Below, piece by piece: positions 1-7,732 of a stretch of DNA of 22,165 nt. The notes below the pieces were generated by a model. That model was not told where the DNA came from and searched no databases. It worked only from the letters and a program-made list of their open reading frames with translations. The stretch's first letter is position 1, and the number at the start of each line of letters is the position of its first letter. The position numbers and the translations under genes were made by a program. This DNA comes from Archaeoglobi archaeon (GTDB taxonomy: Archaea; Halobacteriota; Archaeoglobi; Archaeoglobales; Archaeoglobaceae), in the NCBI GenBank assembly GCA_004347865.1, contig QNUZ01000008.1, forward strand, positions 1 through 22,165, in the 5' to 3' direction.

Positions 1-284
1 AACTTCAGGGATAAATGAACGGAATTTTGATACCCAAAAAGGCATTTGAGATTCTTTAAAATTATTTCTTCCATCTGATTCGAAAACCAGAATTTTATAA
101 GGCTCTGCAGTGCTGGCTTGCTATACGATATAGTATGGCATGATTTGGTGTGAATTTGTGTTACTTTAGATATCTGATTGGAGCTGTAATCCAGGAGGAC
201 TGGAGTTGAACAATTTTAACGCTTAATCGGAGTAATTTTAGCGAATAATAAAATATTTAAACATAATACGTCCTCACCCTAATT
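1..284. other. Intergenic region upstream of sudB
   Basis: I see no convincing gene here. Two TATA-like elements are visible on the plus strand: TTTTATAAG at 93-101, which has no reading frame after it, and ATATTTAAA at 253-261, which fits the sudB gene. A small dyad CTATA-CGA-TATAG lies at 121-133. The first TATA element could drive a short untranslated RNA, but nothing else supports that. Confidence 0.4.
253..261 (+). promoter_or_regulatory. TATA box of the sudBA operon
   Basis: The A/T-rich element ATATTTAAA is centred about 28 nt before the ATG at 285, the spacing expected for an archaeal TATA box giving a leaderless or nearly leaderless transcript. No Shine-Dalgarno sequence precedes the ATG, which agrees with leaderless initiation. 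Confidence 0.55.
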
Positions 285-1124
285 ATGTACCGAATAGTTA
301 AAAAAGTCGATCTTGCCCCAACGATTAAGAGATTCGAGATCGAAGCACCCCTGATTGCAAGAAAGGGCAAACCCGGGCAGTTTGTTATGATAAGAATAGA
401 CGAGAAGGGAGAAAGAATACCGCTAACGCTTGTCGACGCTTCCCCTGAGAAGGGGACAATAACAATAGCCGCTTTGGAGGCCGGAAAGACTACAAAGAAG
501 CTGAATTCAATGAAGGAGGGCGATTACCTAGCCGACGTCGCCGGACCGCTTGGAAGACCAGCAGAGATTGCAAAATATGGCAGAGTTGCCTGTGTTGGAG
601 GTGGAGTCGGGATAGCATGCATATATCCTGAAGTCAGAGCTTTCAAGCAGGCCGGGAATTATGTTGTCTCGATTCTGGGCGCAAGGACAAAGGAAATGCT
701 GATCCTGAAAAATGAAATAGCGGAGTTCAGTGATGAAATCTACGTTGCAACTGACGATGGCTCCGAGGGCTTTCACGGCTTCGTCCATTTGCTTCTGAAG
801 AAGCTGATAGATGAGGGAAAAAGGTTCGATCTTGTCGTTGCCGTCGGCCCTGTGCCCATGATGAAGGCCGTTGCAGAGACGACAAAACCTTACAAGATAA
901 AGACGATCGTCAGCCTGAATCCGATAATGATAGACGGAACGGGAATGTGCGGCTGTTGCAGGGTTGAGGTTGGAGGGGAGACCAAGTTTGCCTGCGTTGA
1001 CGGTCCGGAATTTGATGCGCATCTCGTTGACTTCGACCTTCTGATGGCGAGAAACAGGAGGTTCATAGAGGAGGAGAGGCTGGCGCTTGAGGAGTACAAC
1101 AAGGTTTGTGGTTGTAAGAGGTGA
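285..1124 (+). CDS. sudB: Sulfide dehydrogenase / NADH-dependent Fd:NADP oxidoreductase, small flavin subunit (SudB/NfnA type)
   Basis: A 279-residue ferredoxin reductase-like protein that should carry FAD and a [2Fe-2S] cluster and pass electrons between a pyridine nucleotide and its partner subunit. Visible motifs are the flavin-binding RIPLTL (residues 44-49), the nucleotide-binding GGGVGI (105-110), and a C-terminal cluster-binding set of Cys222, Cys224, Cys225 and Cys237. The family is shared with PyrK, the electron-transfer subunit of dihydroorotate dehydrogenase. The adjacent glutamate synthase-like subunit makes SudB/NfnA the better call, because SudBA and NfnAB pairs are built exactly this way. 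The physiological direction (sulfide or polysulfide, or ferredoxin-coupled NADPH formation) cannot be read from sequence. A PyrK role with the distant pyrD at 16523-17407 is possible but less likely. Confidence 0.85.
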   Translation: MYRIVKKVDLAPTIKRFEIEAPLIARKGKPGQFVMIRIDEKGERIPLTLVDASPEKGTITIAALEAGKTTKKLNSMKEGDYLADVAGPLGRPAEIAKYGRVACVGGGVGIACIYPEVRAFKQAGNYVVSILGARTKEMLILKNEIAEFSDEIYVATDDGSEGFHGFVHLLLKKLIDEGKRFDLVVAVGPVPMMKAVAETTKPYKIKTIVSLNPIMIDGTGMCGCCRVEVGGETKFACVDGPEFDAHLVDFDLLMARNRRFIEEERLALEEYNKVCGCKR

Positions 1125-1126
1125 TT
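1118..1126 (+). promoter_or_regulatory. Ribosome binding site deciding the sudA start
   Basis: GAGGTGATT closely matches the anti-16S consensus and sits 3 nt before the ATG at 1130. The GTG at 1121, which overlaps the sudB stop, lies inside this motif. The ATG at 1130 is therefore the better start. Confidence 0.7.
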
Positions 1127-1129
1127 CAG

Positions 1130-2566
1130 ATGGCGAAGATTAGTGAAAAAAAGGTTCAGATGCCCGAACAGCCACCTGAAGAGAGAATAAAGAATTTCAA
1201 GGAAGTTCCCCTGGGCTACACGCCTGAGATGGCGATGGAAGAGGCTAAGAGGTGCTTGCAGTGCAAGCCGAGAAAGGGCAAGGAGTTCCCCCCTTGCGTG
1301 GAAGGTTGCCCCGTCAACGTCCCGATTCCTCAGTTCATCCTCGCAATAAGGGAAGGAAGGTTCGATGATGCGATAAGGATCATAAAGGAGAAAAACAGCC
1401 TGCCCGCGATAACGGGCAGAGTCTGCCCCTACGAGAATCAGTGCGAGGGCTCATGCACTCTCGGAAAGAGGCAGGGCTACGAACCTGTCGGCATAGGCAG
1501 ACTTGAAAGGTTCGCCGCCGACTATGAGAGGGCAAAGGGGTTCACTATTCCGCCCAAACCGCAGCCCAACGGCAAGAAGGTTGCGATTATCGGTTCTGGG
1601 CCCGCAGGCCTTACGGCAGCGGCGGATCTTGCTAAAAAGGGATACGATGTAACCGTTTTCGAGGCCCTGCACGAGGCCGGCGGAGTTCTGGTTTACGGAA
1701 TTCCCGAATTCAGGCTCCCCAAGGATATTGTCAGGGCGGAGGTAGAGTACGTTAAATCGCTGGGGGTCAAAATTCAGACAAACGTAATTGTGGGAAAGAC
1801 GATCACGGTTGACGAGCTGCTCAGAGAGTTCGATGCCGTATTCGTCAGCACAGGTGCAGGACTGCCCAATTTCATGAAAATACCCGGTGAGAACCTAAAC
1901 GGAATTTACTCGGCAAATGAATTCCTCACCAGGCTTAACCTGATGAGGGCCTACGAGTTCCCGAAGTACGATACCCCGATAAAGGTCGGAAAGAGGGTTG
2001 CGGTGATCGGAGGCGGAAACGTTGCAATGGACTGCGCAAGGTGGGCCAGGAGGCTGGGAAAGGAGGTCTACATCGTCTATCGCCGGACTGAGGCTGAGAT
2101 GCCCGCCAGAAAGGAAGAAATTGAGCGGGCAAAGGAGGAAGGGGTCAACTTCATGCTTTTAACCGCTCCCGTCAGGTACATAGGAGACGAAAAGGGCTGG
2201 GTTAAGCAGATGGAGTGCATAAAATTCGAGCTTGGCGAGCCGGACGAGTCAGGAAGAAGAAAGCCGGTTCCAGTAAAGGGATCCGAGTTCTTGATGGACG
2301 TCGATACAGTTGTAGTTGCTATCGGGCAGAGTCCCAATCCGCTGGTTCCGCAGACAACTCCGAAGCTGAAGACCACGAAGTGGGGCACAATTGAGGTTGA
2401 CGATGAGCTCAGGACATCGGTAGAGCGCGTGTGGGCTGGTGGAGACATTATCAGGGGAGATTCAACAGTAATCCTTGCGATGGGAGACGGAAGAAAGGCC
2501 GCGCTTTCAATAGACAAATACCTGAGCGGAACCGATAGAACCTGGAAATTCGGAGTTAAGGGCTGA
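1130..2566 (+). CDS. sudA: Sulfide dehydrogenase / NfnB-type large subunit, glutamate synthase small-chain family
   Basis: A flavoprotein of 478 residues counted from the ATG at 1130. The N-terminal part has cysteine sets for [4Fe-4S] clusters (about residues 42, 45, 56, 60 and 99, 105, 109). A first Rossmann motif GSGPAG follows near residue 155 (FAD). A second motif, IGGGNVAMD, lies near residue 295 and is followed by YRRTEAEMPA, a pattern of the NADP-binding domain in the glutamate synthase beta-subunit family. It has no glutamine amidotransferase or synthase partner here, and it follows sudB directly, so it most likely forms the SudAB/NfnAB heterodimer. That complex exchanges electrons between NAD(P)H, ferredoxin or polysulfide. 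Functional choice within this family is inference. Confidence 0.85.
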   Translation: MAKISEKKVQMPEQPPEERIKNFKEVPLGYTPEMAMEEAKRCLQCKPRKGKEFPPCVEGCPVNVPIPQFILAIREGRFDDAIRIIKEKNSLPAITGRVCPYENQCEGSCTLGKRQGYEPVGIGRLERFAADYERAKGFTIPPKPQPNGKKVAIIGSGPAGLTAAADLAKKGYDVTVFEALHEAGGVLVYGIPEFRLPKDIVRAEVEYVKSLGVKIQTNVIVGKTITVDELLREFDAVFVSTGAGLPNFMKIPGENLNGIYSANEFLTRLNLMRAYEFPKYDTPIKVGKRVAVIGGGNVAMDCARWARRLGKEVYIVYRRTEAEMPARKEEIERAKEEGVNFMLLTAPVRYIGDEKGWVKQMECIKFELGEPDESGRRKPVPVKGSEFLMDVDTVVVAIGQSPNPLVPQTTPKLKTTKWGTIEVDDELRTSVERVWAGGDIIRGDSTVILAMGDGRKAALSIDKYLSGTDRTWKFGVKG

Positions 2567-2646
2567 ATTTTCTACACACTTTTTAAATCTTTATTTAGAA
2601 CTCCCAGATTTTCAGTTCCCGCAGGTTAGCTTCAGCCGCGATCGGC
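2567..2646. terminator. Convergent intergenic region, sudA / cbiE
   Basis: This 80-nt gap separates two converging operons. On the plus strand the T-rich tracts ACTTTTTAAATC and CTTTATTT lie within 35 nt of the sudA stop and resemble archaeal oligo-T termination sites. Next to the cbiE stop there is a short perfect hairpin, AGCCG-CGAT-CGGCT (2634-2647), which could mark the 3' end of the cbi operon. Confidence 0.45.
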
Positions 2647-3201
2647 TCACTTCCAAACGAAGACTATCGAATAATCCGATGAAATCCTTAGCTCTTCAGC
2701 TCTGCCAAAGGAAATTCTCTCGTTTCCGCATATATCCTCGATTAATGCAGCTCTCCTTTTTCCCAAGAGGGATGGATCGAATCCTCTATCGGCCAGAATT
2801 AGCAGGTTCCGTCTCTCTATCAGTTCAAGTTCATCTTCAGCCTTTCTTGCGTGCGCGTCAATGACAACAGTACTACAAAGATCCTCCTTCAGCCTTGCCA
2901 AAGCCAGCTGGACGCTCGAAATCCCCGGTTCCACGTTGCCCTTCAGCCTCTTTCCCAGTCCCGCGACCATCGGATCCCCCGTCGAGAGCACGACAACGTT
3001 TCTCTTTTCCGCAAGTTTCTCAATTTCCCTGTATGTCTCATCTTCGAACTTCTTTATCTCAACGAATTCGCCCGATATGAACTTCGATGCAAGCATTAAA
3101 GCCCTTCTGCTGCCGAAAACAACCTCCGCCCGGGATATTAGCTTTGAAGCCCTCTCCGTTATCTGACCCTCGCATATTCCCACCCCGACTATGTTCAGCA
3201 A
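2647..3201 (-). CDS. cbiE: Cobalt-precorrin-7 C5-methyltransferase
   Basis: A 184-residue SAM-dependent tetrapyrrole methyltransferase of the CbiE type. It begins with the glycine-rich VGVGICEGQIT, and has the family's VVVLSTGDPMVAGLG loop and EPGISSVQLA segment. It should methylate C5 of the corrin ring late in the anaerobic cobalamin pathway; the C15-methylating and decarboxylating partner CbiT is encoded separately in the same operon, where many bacteria have a CobL fusion. The start is TTG at 3201, chosen because GGAGGTGGTC ends three bases before it and the protein then begins right at the first strand of the fold. The gene overlaps the end of cbiD by 7 nt and is the last of the operon. 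Confidence 0.85.
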   Translation of the reverse strand: MLNIVGVGICEGQITERASKLISRAEVVFGSRRALMLASKFISGEFVEIKKFEDETYREIEKLAEKRNVVVLSTGDPMVAGLGKRLKGNVEPGISSVQLALARLKEDLCSTVVIDAHARKAEDELELIERRNLLILADRGFDPSLLGKRRAALIEDICGNERISFGRAEELRISSDYSIVFVWK

Positions 3202-4022
3202 ACGACCACCTCCAGAACATTTCCAAACCCCCTCGCTGATTTTAAAACATCTTCAGGATTTTCGGAGCCGAAAACGTGCTTCAGCAGACCCCTCTTTCCG
3301 ACAACCACGATCTCGCCTCCGTGGGCGCTCAGTATTTCCTTGAGGTGCACACCGAAGACAAACGGCTGGAATCCGGGAAAAAGCTCCCTTGCGGCCTTCC
3401 AGCTCTCCCTGCCGGTTGTGACGGCGATTCTTTCGTAGCGCCTAGCTATCTCTATCTTGGTTTTCAGAAGTTCCTCGCACCAGGGTTCGACAAAGCCAGT
3501 TGTGCCGAGAATCGCGATCCCGTTCAGCCTTTCACTTTTCCGCGTGAACTCGGCCTCGATCATCACGCCCCCACCGTAGCCGAAATCCTGACAGGCCCTT
3601 CTGTAGTTCTCCATCAGCTGCTGCCTCGCAGCTTGGCTAACAACGAAGTCATCCTCCCTTGCAATGCCTCTCCCGAATCTGATTCCCTCCTCACCGATAG
3701 TCCTCGCAACAAAAACCACTCCGTCGGTTGCATCGAATGCGTGGTCGCCGGAGAACTTTCTTGCCCTCGCCACCCCATTTTCTGCCGAGACTGCAACCTC
3801 TACACGGATTCCGGCGGGTGTGCTCACGGCAACTCGCCTGACGTTCTGCTTCAGGGATGAAATGGAGGCCACAACCGCTGCGCTGGCCGTAGTACCTGTG
3901 GTTATCCCCCTCCTGAGCCAGCCCCTCGGGGTAAGGATGTATAAACCGCTGGAAATCCTTTTCTCCGCACCCTTCCTGATCCATTCTTTCGGATACTCGT
4001 AGAGCTCAATTGGATCTCGCAT
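3195..4022 (-). CDS. cbiD: Cobalt-precorrin-5B C1-methyltransferase
   Basis: A 275-residue protein of the CbiD family, which methylates C1 of cobalt-precorrin-5B after CbiG has opened the ring lactone. The diagnostic N-terminal block RRGITTGTTASAA (about residues 37-49) corresponds to the family's TGxxAxAA signature, with Thr where many members have Cys. The GVMIEAEF, GIAILGTTGFVEP and VVVGKRGLLKH blocks are also CbiD-like. It is somewhat shorter than bacterial CbiD (roughly 350 residues), which I believe is normal for archaeal members. It overlaps cbiHC by 17 nt upstream and cbiE by 7 nt downstream. Confidence 0.88.
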   Translation of the reverse strand: MRDPIELYEYPKEWIRKGAEKRISSGLYILTPRGWLRRGITTGTTASAAVVASISSLKQNVRRVAVSTPAGIRVEVAVSAENGVARARKFSGDHAFDATDGVVFVARTIGEEGIRFGRGIAREDDFVVSQAARQQLMENYRRACQDFGYGGGVMIEAEFTRKSERLNGIAILGTTGFVEPWCEELLKTKIEIARRYERIAVTTGRESWKAARELFPGFQPFVFGVHLKEILSAHGGEIVVVGKRGLLKHVFGSENPEDVLKSARGFGNVLEVVVC

Positions 4023-5313
4023 GCTCGATCAGACAGTTCAGAATGGCTGCACAGACCCCACTTCCCCCCTTAGTTCCCATGGTTGTGATGGATGGAACAT
4101 CCAGCCTTCTTACCATCTCCTTTGCCTCCTCGGCACCGACAAAGCCCACAGGAGTCGCAACAATGAATGCTGGCCTGTGTTCCTTGGCGATCTCGCATAA
4201 TGCCTTTGCAGCGCTGGGAGCATTTCCTATTCCTACTACGCTTCCCTCTATCTTTTCCTTCAGTCTGAGAATTCCATCGGCTGTTCTCGTCCTCTCGGTT
4301 TCCTCCGCAAAGTTAACCGCCGCAATGGCCTCAGCTCTCAGGCCAGCCCTAACCATCTCCACGTCCACCACTATCCTGGCCCCCCTACGGATTGCCTCTA
4401 CACCCTCCTGTGGATCACCCTTGAAAACCAGCAGATCTCTGTAGCTGAGATCTCCCGTGGCCATTACGGCCCTTCTAGCAATCTCATCCTTGAGCGTGTT
4501 GCCCGGAATTATGTTCCTCAAGATTCCAGCGCTCTGTTCTGCAATCTCCCTTGCCATTTTTGTTTTTGCTCCGACCTCGTATTTGAGGCTGTAACCCCTC
4601 GGGGTGAGCATTCTTCTGTCCGTGAAAACGGTTTCCGAAGACGAAATTACCAGAACTGTGCTCATGTCCACTTCTTCGGGATTCAATTCGCTCAAATTCC
4701 TTACAAAAACCTCCTGACCATCTCTGTATGCATTTTTCACTACCGCAACCTTTACGTCTCCCCTTTCCGATAAAACGATCTCAAGGGCCTTTTTCAGATT
4801 CTCCGACCTTCTTCTGCTTGATGGATTGTATACAACCACAGGCACATCGCTTCGGAGCGCAAGCCTCAGTCTGTGCTCTATTTTTTCCCAGCTGATGAGG
4901 CTGTCGCTCAGGCTTATTACAGCATGATCCCCGCTGACTGCGCAGCCAAGAAGGGAGTTTGCGGCATTCAGGGCTGAGACTCCGGGAATGATTTCGTAAT
5001 CAAGGCTTATCTCGGTGGTTGACAGATATTCCTCGACCAGCGAGGCTATTCCGTATATGCAGGGATCTCCGCCGCTGACCAGGCAGACGTTCCTGTCTCT
5101 GGAAAGCTCTACGGCAAGCTTAACCCTTTCAAGCTCCTTTCTCATCGTGCTCTCCACTATTTCGCCCCTGACAAGATCCCTAATTAAATCGATGTACCTC
5201 CTGTGTCCTATAACTACATCGGCGTTCCTGATAACCTCGTATGCTTTCAGGGTAAGCAAATCCCTGTTTCCAGGGCCGATTCCAACAACATAAAGCTTAC
5301 CTTGCGATGGCAA
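4006..5313 (-). CDS. cbiHC: Fused cobalt-precorrin-3B C17-methyltransferase and cobalt-precorrin-8 methylmutase (CbiH-CbiC)
   Basis: One uninterrupted reading frame joins two corrin enzymes. Counted from the TTG at 5313 (435 residues), residues 6 to about 230 form CbiH: VGIGPGNRDLLT, CLVSGGDPCIYGIASL and EIIPGVSALNAANSLLG are all typical, and this domain contracts the ring and methylates C17. From about residue 238 to the end is CbiC, which moves a methyl group from C11 to C12; it ends with the typical glycine-rich TKGGSGVCAAILN. The start is uncertain. TTG at 5313 is preferred because GGGGGTG precedes it by 6 nt, whereas the longest frame (to 5394) would add a stretch foreign to the family and overlap cbiG by nearly 100 nt. 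An oddity is Met284 in RRAVMATGD, where family members usually have the catalytic His of (R)xxHATGD. Confidence 0.85.
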   Translation of the reverse strand: MPSQGKLYVVGIGPGNRDLLTLKAYEVIRNADVVIGHRRYIDLIRDLVRGEIVESTMRKELERVKLAVELSRDRNVCLVSGGDPCIYGIASLVEEYLSTTEISLDYEIIPGVSALNAANSLLGCAVSGDHAVISLSDSLISWEKIEHRLRLALRSDVPVVVYNPSSRRRSENLKKALEIVLSERGDVKVAVVKNAYRDGQEVFVRNLSELNPEEVDMSTVLVISSSETVFTDRRMLTPRGYSLKYEVGAKTKMAREIAEQSAGILRNIIPGNTLKDEIARRAVMATGDLSYRDLLVFKGDPQEGVEAIRRGARIVVDVEMVRAGLRAEAIAAVNFAEETERTRTADGILRLKEKIEGSVVGIGNAPSAAKALCEIAKEHRPAFIVATPVGFVGAEEAKEMVRRLDVPSITTMGTKGGSGVCAAILNCLIEHARSN

Positions 5314-5977
5314 CGGTAACACCCCCGTAAACCCTTTTTGGCAATAAGAGCTCCTTATTCTTTGAGTAATATAGAGCACAGGCCTCCGCAACACTCTTAA
5401 GCCCGATCTTTACAGCAGCGCTCTCTCTTACCTTCATGGAATTTATTCCGTCGTCGGATACGAATCCCGCAGGAATTCCAAGGTTCCTGGCCGCATCTCT
5501 GAATGCCAGGCTTCTTTTCTTCATCAGGGCCGTAGCCAGGATCTTCACCTCCCCGCTGGATATACCCAGCTCGTTCATGGCAGCTTTCACTGCATTTACG
5601 ATCTCTTCCGGCCGGGAATTCCTTCTGAAGCCGATTCCGATTGAGTAGCCTTCCTGGAATTCCGCAGAAGTCGTGATCACGGCCCTTATACCGATCCCCT
5701 CAAGCCTTTTTGCAACCTCGTTTGCTCCCTCATGTCCCCCGAGCAGCGGAATCGCGTAGCTCAGAGTTGGATCCAAAACCACGACCGCTGGATCCTCGAA
5801 CTTGCTTTTCAGCGATCGGCAAAATTTTCTGACCACTATACCCGCCGCTGCCCTGTAAACGAACGCATCGTAGTCTTCAGGCTCTCTTCCGTAAATGTAT
5901 AGATCGGCTTTCAGGAATTCGGCGATTTTTTTCATCTTTTCCAGATCCCTCTCGAAACAGACAACAGCTACGCGTAT
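5297..5977 (-). CDS. cbiG: Cobalt-precorrin-5A hydrolase
   Basis: CbiG opens the delta-lactone of cobalt-precorrin-5A and releases the C20 carbon as acetaldehyde. The first half has the family blocks AAAGIVVR, DPAVVVLD, PLLGGHEGANEVA and ITTSAE. The second half is the CobE-like domain (GIGFRRNSRPEEI, LGIPAGFVSDD), with Phe where GIGC is common. The first in-frame ATG, at 5935, would give 212 residues but cut into the first beta strand. The frame stays open upstream, and an ATA at 5977 sits 6 nt after a perfect AGGAGGTC. That start adds 14 residues including RVAVVCFE, a typical first strand, giving 226 residues, so I extend the gene to it. It overlaps cbiF by 10 nt and cbiHC by 17 nt. Confidence 0.8.
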   Translation of the reverse strand: MRVAVVCFERDLEKMKKIAEFLKADLYIYGREPEDYDAFVYRAAAGIVVRKFCRSLKSKFEDPAVVVLDPTLSYAIPLLGGHEGANEVAKRLEGIGIRAVITTSAEFQEGYSIGIGFRRNSRPEEIVNAVKAAMNELGISSGEVKILATALMKKRSLAFRDAARNLGIPAGFVSDDGINSMKVRESAAVKIGLKSVAEACALYYSKNKELLLPKRVYGGVTVAIAR

Positions 5978-6660
5978 AGTCTCGACCTCCTGGTCTCCTT
6001 TAATGCCTTTCCCACAATAAATACTGCCATTCTTTCAATTCCCGCGGATTTTTCTGCCATTTCTGAAAGGCTGCCCTCAATGATCTTCTCTTCTTTCTGA
6101 GAAACCCTGTATGCAATTAAAGCGGGCTCGTCTCCCCTGATCCTCATAATCTTTTCCGATATTTCTCCGATCTTCCCGGAGCTCAGAAGAAAGACCAGCG
6201 TCGAGTTCGTTCGTGCAAGCTTCTCGATTTCATCCTCCTCTAGCGTCTTTCCAGCGGCGCGGGTTATTATGAGCGTGGGCGTGTCAGAGGTTGCCAATTC
6301 TGTCTTTACCCTTGCAGAGGCTGCGAATACGCTGCTGACCCCCGGGATAACCTCGCACTCAACACCCCTCTTTTCCAGCTCTCTAATCTGTTCCCTAATC
6401 GCCCCGTAGATACTCGGATCTCCGCTCTGAACTCTGGCTACCTTTTTTCCTTCTTTTACGTACCTTTCAATCGTTTCAACTATTTCCTCAAGCCTCATTC
6501 CGTGGCTGTTGATCTTGAGGGCTCTGAACTCCGAAAGGCTCTCTTCAGGAATTATCGAACCCGGGTAGATTATGACATCGGCCTCCTTGAGAATCCTGTA
6601 ACCCCTCACCGTGAGCAGCTCGGGATCTCCGGGACCGAAGCCGACAAAGTGGACCTTCAC
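5968..6660 (-). CDS. cbiF: Cobalt-precorrin-4 C11-methyltransferase
   Basis: A 230-residue SAM-dependent methyltransferase acting on C11 of the contracted ring. It shows the family's N-terminal VGFGPGDPELLTVRG, the SGSIIPEE-like segment YPGSIIPEESL (about residues 33-43) which marks CbiF/CobM, the RVQSGDPSIYGAIREQ loop, and EVIPGVSSVFAASA. Length is slightly below the usual 250 or so. The start is GTG at 6660, overlapping the cbiL stop by 4 nt, with GGGGGTG upstream. Its last codons contain the ribosome binding site of cbiG. Confidence 0.92.
   Translation of the reverse strand: MKVHFVGFGPGDPELLTVRGYRILKEADVIIYPGSIIPEESLSEFRALKINSHGMRLEEIVETIERYVKEGKKVARVQSGDPSIYGAIREQIRELEKRGVECEVIPGVSSVFAASARVKTELATSDTPTLIITRAAGKTLEEDEIEKLARTNSTLVFLLSSGKIGEISEKIMRIRGDEPALIAYRVSQKEEKIIEGSLSEMAEKSAGIERMAVFIVGKALKETRRSRLYA
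5984..5991 (-). promoter_or_regulatory. Shine-Dalgarno of cbiG facing an ATA codon
   Basis: AGGAGGTC, inside the end of cbiF, is a full-strength ribosome binding site. No ATG, GTG or TTG follows at a workable distance in the cbiG frame; the codon at the right spacing is ATA (5975-5977). Confidence 0.6.
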
Positions 6661-7247
6661 CTTTTCACCCCCAGAACCAGCGAGAAGTAGTCCGCCTCTT
6701 CCGGAACGATGTCGCTTATTTTCTGTCCCTCCATGTGAAGCCTCTCAACGAATTTCAGATCCTCAAAACCCATTTTCCTGAGCTTTTCCGCTATTTTCCC
6801 GCTCCTTTTTGCCTTTAGCACAGCCACAACTTCGGGTTCGAAATCCACGGTGATCAGAAGAGATTTTTTAACGAAAGTCTTTGTGATTGCGAGGGCCGAG
6901 AAGACGACGCTTACACCCGGGACCATCTCGATCTCCACATCGGGCGCTATTTTCAGAACCTCCTCGGCCAGCAGGGAGAATGTGGAATACAGGGCCGCAT
7001 CTCCCAGGCAGCAGAAGGCAATCTTTTCCCTGCGGCATCTGTCTGCAATTTCCTCCGCGAGTCTTTTTGCAATCTCCTGACCCCTTCCCATCGGGAATTC
7101 GACAACCCTCGGATTCCGGTATGCTCTGATAAGCTTTTCCGCATTTTCACCTGGTGCTATAACCTCGTCTGCCTCTCTTATAACTCTGATGGCCTTCAGG
7201 GTCAGCAGTTCAGGATCACCCGGGCCCAAGCTTACTCCGACGAGCAT
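6657..7247 (-). CDS. cbiL: Cobalt-precorrin-2 C20-methyltransferase
   Basis: A 196-residue tetrapyrrole methyltransferase of the CbiL/CobI type, which adds the C20 methyl group at the first committed step of cobalamin synthesis. Evidence is the N-terminal VSLGPGDPELLTLKA, the CCLGDAALYSTFSLLAE block (GDPxLYSTF is the CbiL pattern) and EMVPGVSVVFSALA. It is about 30 residues shorter than bacterial homologues. The ATG at 7247 overlaps cbiT by 16 nt and is preceded by GGTGGTC. Confidence 0.88.
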   Translation of the reverse strand: MLVGVSLGPGDPELLTLKAIRVIREADEVIAPGENAEKLIRAYRNPRVVEFPMGRGQEIAKRLAEEIADRCRREKIAFCCLGDAALYSTFSLLAEEVLKIAPDVEIEMVPGVSVVFSALAITKTFVKKSLLITVDFEPEVVAVLKAKRSGKIAEKLRKMGFEDLKFVERLHMEGQKISDIVPEEADYFSLVLGVKR

Positions 7248-7732
7248 CCGACCACCAGGAAGACAGGATTGAGGGGCCTAAAGGCCGCCCCTCCCGCAAG
7301 CTCGTAGTCCCTCCATATGTTAAGTACGAGCAGCTCTCCCCTCAGCCCGAGGCTCTTGATCTTCTCGAAAGATCTGATGGCAACCTCCATCCTTGCCGCG
7401 ATTGCGGCAACCCTTCTGGCCTTTTTGCACGCAACCTCGAGCATTTCCTCGATCTGCTTTGTTCCGCCAAAGAAAACAAGGTCATAATCGTATTCCTTAA
7501 GGAATTCCAGCCCGTTCATCAGTAGAACTTCGGAATTGTACGATTTTAGCCTGTTTTTTGTTTCCTCAACAGCCCTTTCATCAAGATCTACTGCAAAAAT
7601 CTTCCTAACATACGGTGCAAAGAACTCCGAAACCCCTCCCGTTCCGCAGCCTATATCGGCGAAAACATCCTCCCTGTCCGGTCTGAGCTTTGCGAAGATC
7701 ACGCCAATTACCTCGAGCTTTGTTGCCTTCAT
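7232..7732 (-). CDS. cbiT: Cobalt-precorrin-6B C15-methyltransferase (decarboxylating)
   Basis: A 166-residue class I SAM methyltransferase of the CbiT family, which methylates C15 and decarboxylates the acetate side chain at C12. The SAM-binding motif DIGCGTGGVSEFFA is near residues 22-35, followed by an acidic strand end (FAVDLDERAV) that should bind the ribose of SAM. The ATG at 7732 overlaps the cbiO stop as ATGA. Separate CbiT and CbiE genes are normal in archaea. Confidence 0.88.
   Translation of the reverse strand: MKATKLEVIGVIFAKLRPDREDVFADIGCGTGGVSEFFAPYVRKIFAVDLDERAVEETKNRLKSYNSEVLLMNGLEFLKEYDYDLVFFGGTKQIEEMLEVACKKARRVAAIAARMEVAIRSFEKIKSLGLRGELLVLNIWRDYELAGGAAFRPLNPVFLVVGCSSE

Noticed and set aside
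132..180. Possible C/D box small RNA
   Set aside because: The C-box-like ATGATTT deviates from RTGATGA and no clear D' or C' boxes are present; too weak to call.
3276..3860. 194-codon open frame on the plus strand inside cbiD
   Set aside because: It lies antisense to a well-supported cbiD, has no ribosome site or promoter, and its translation shows no motif.
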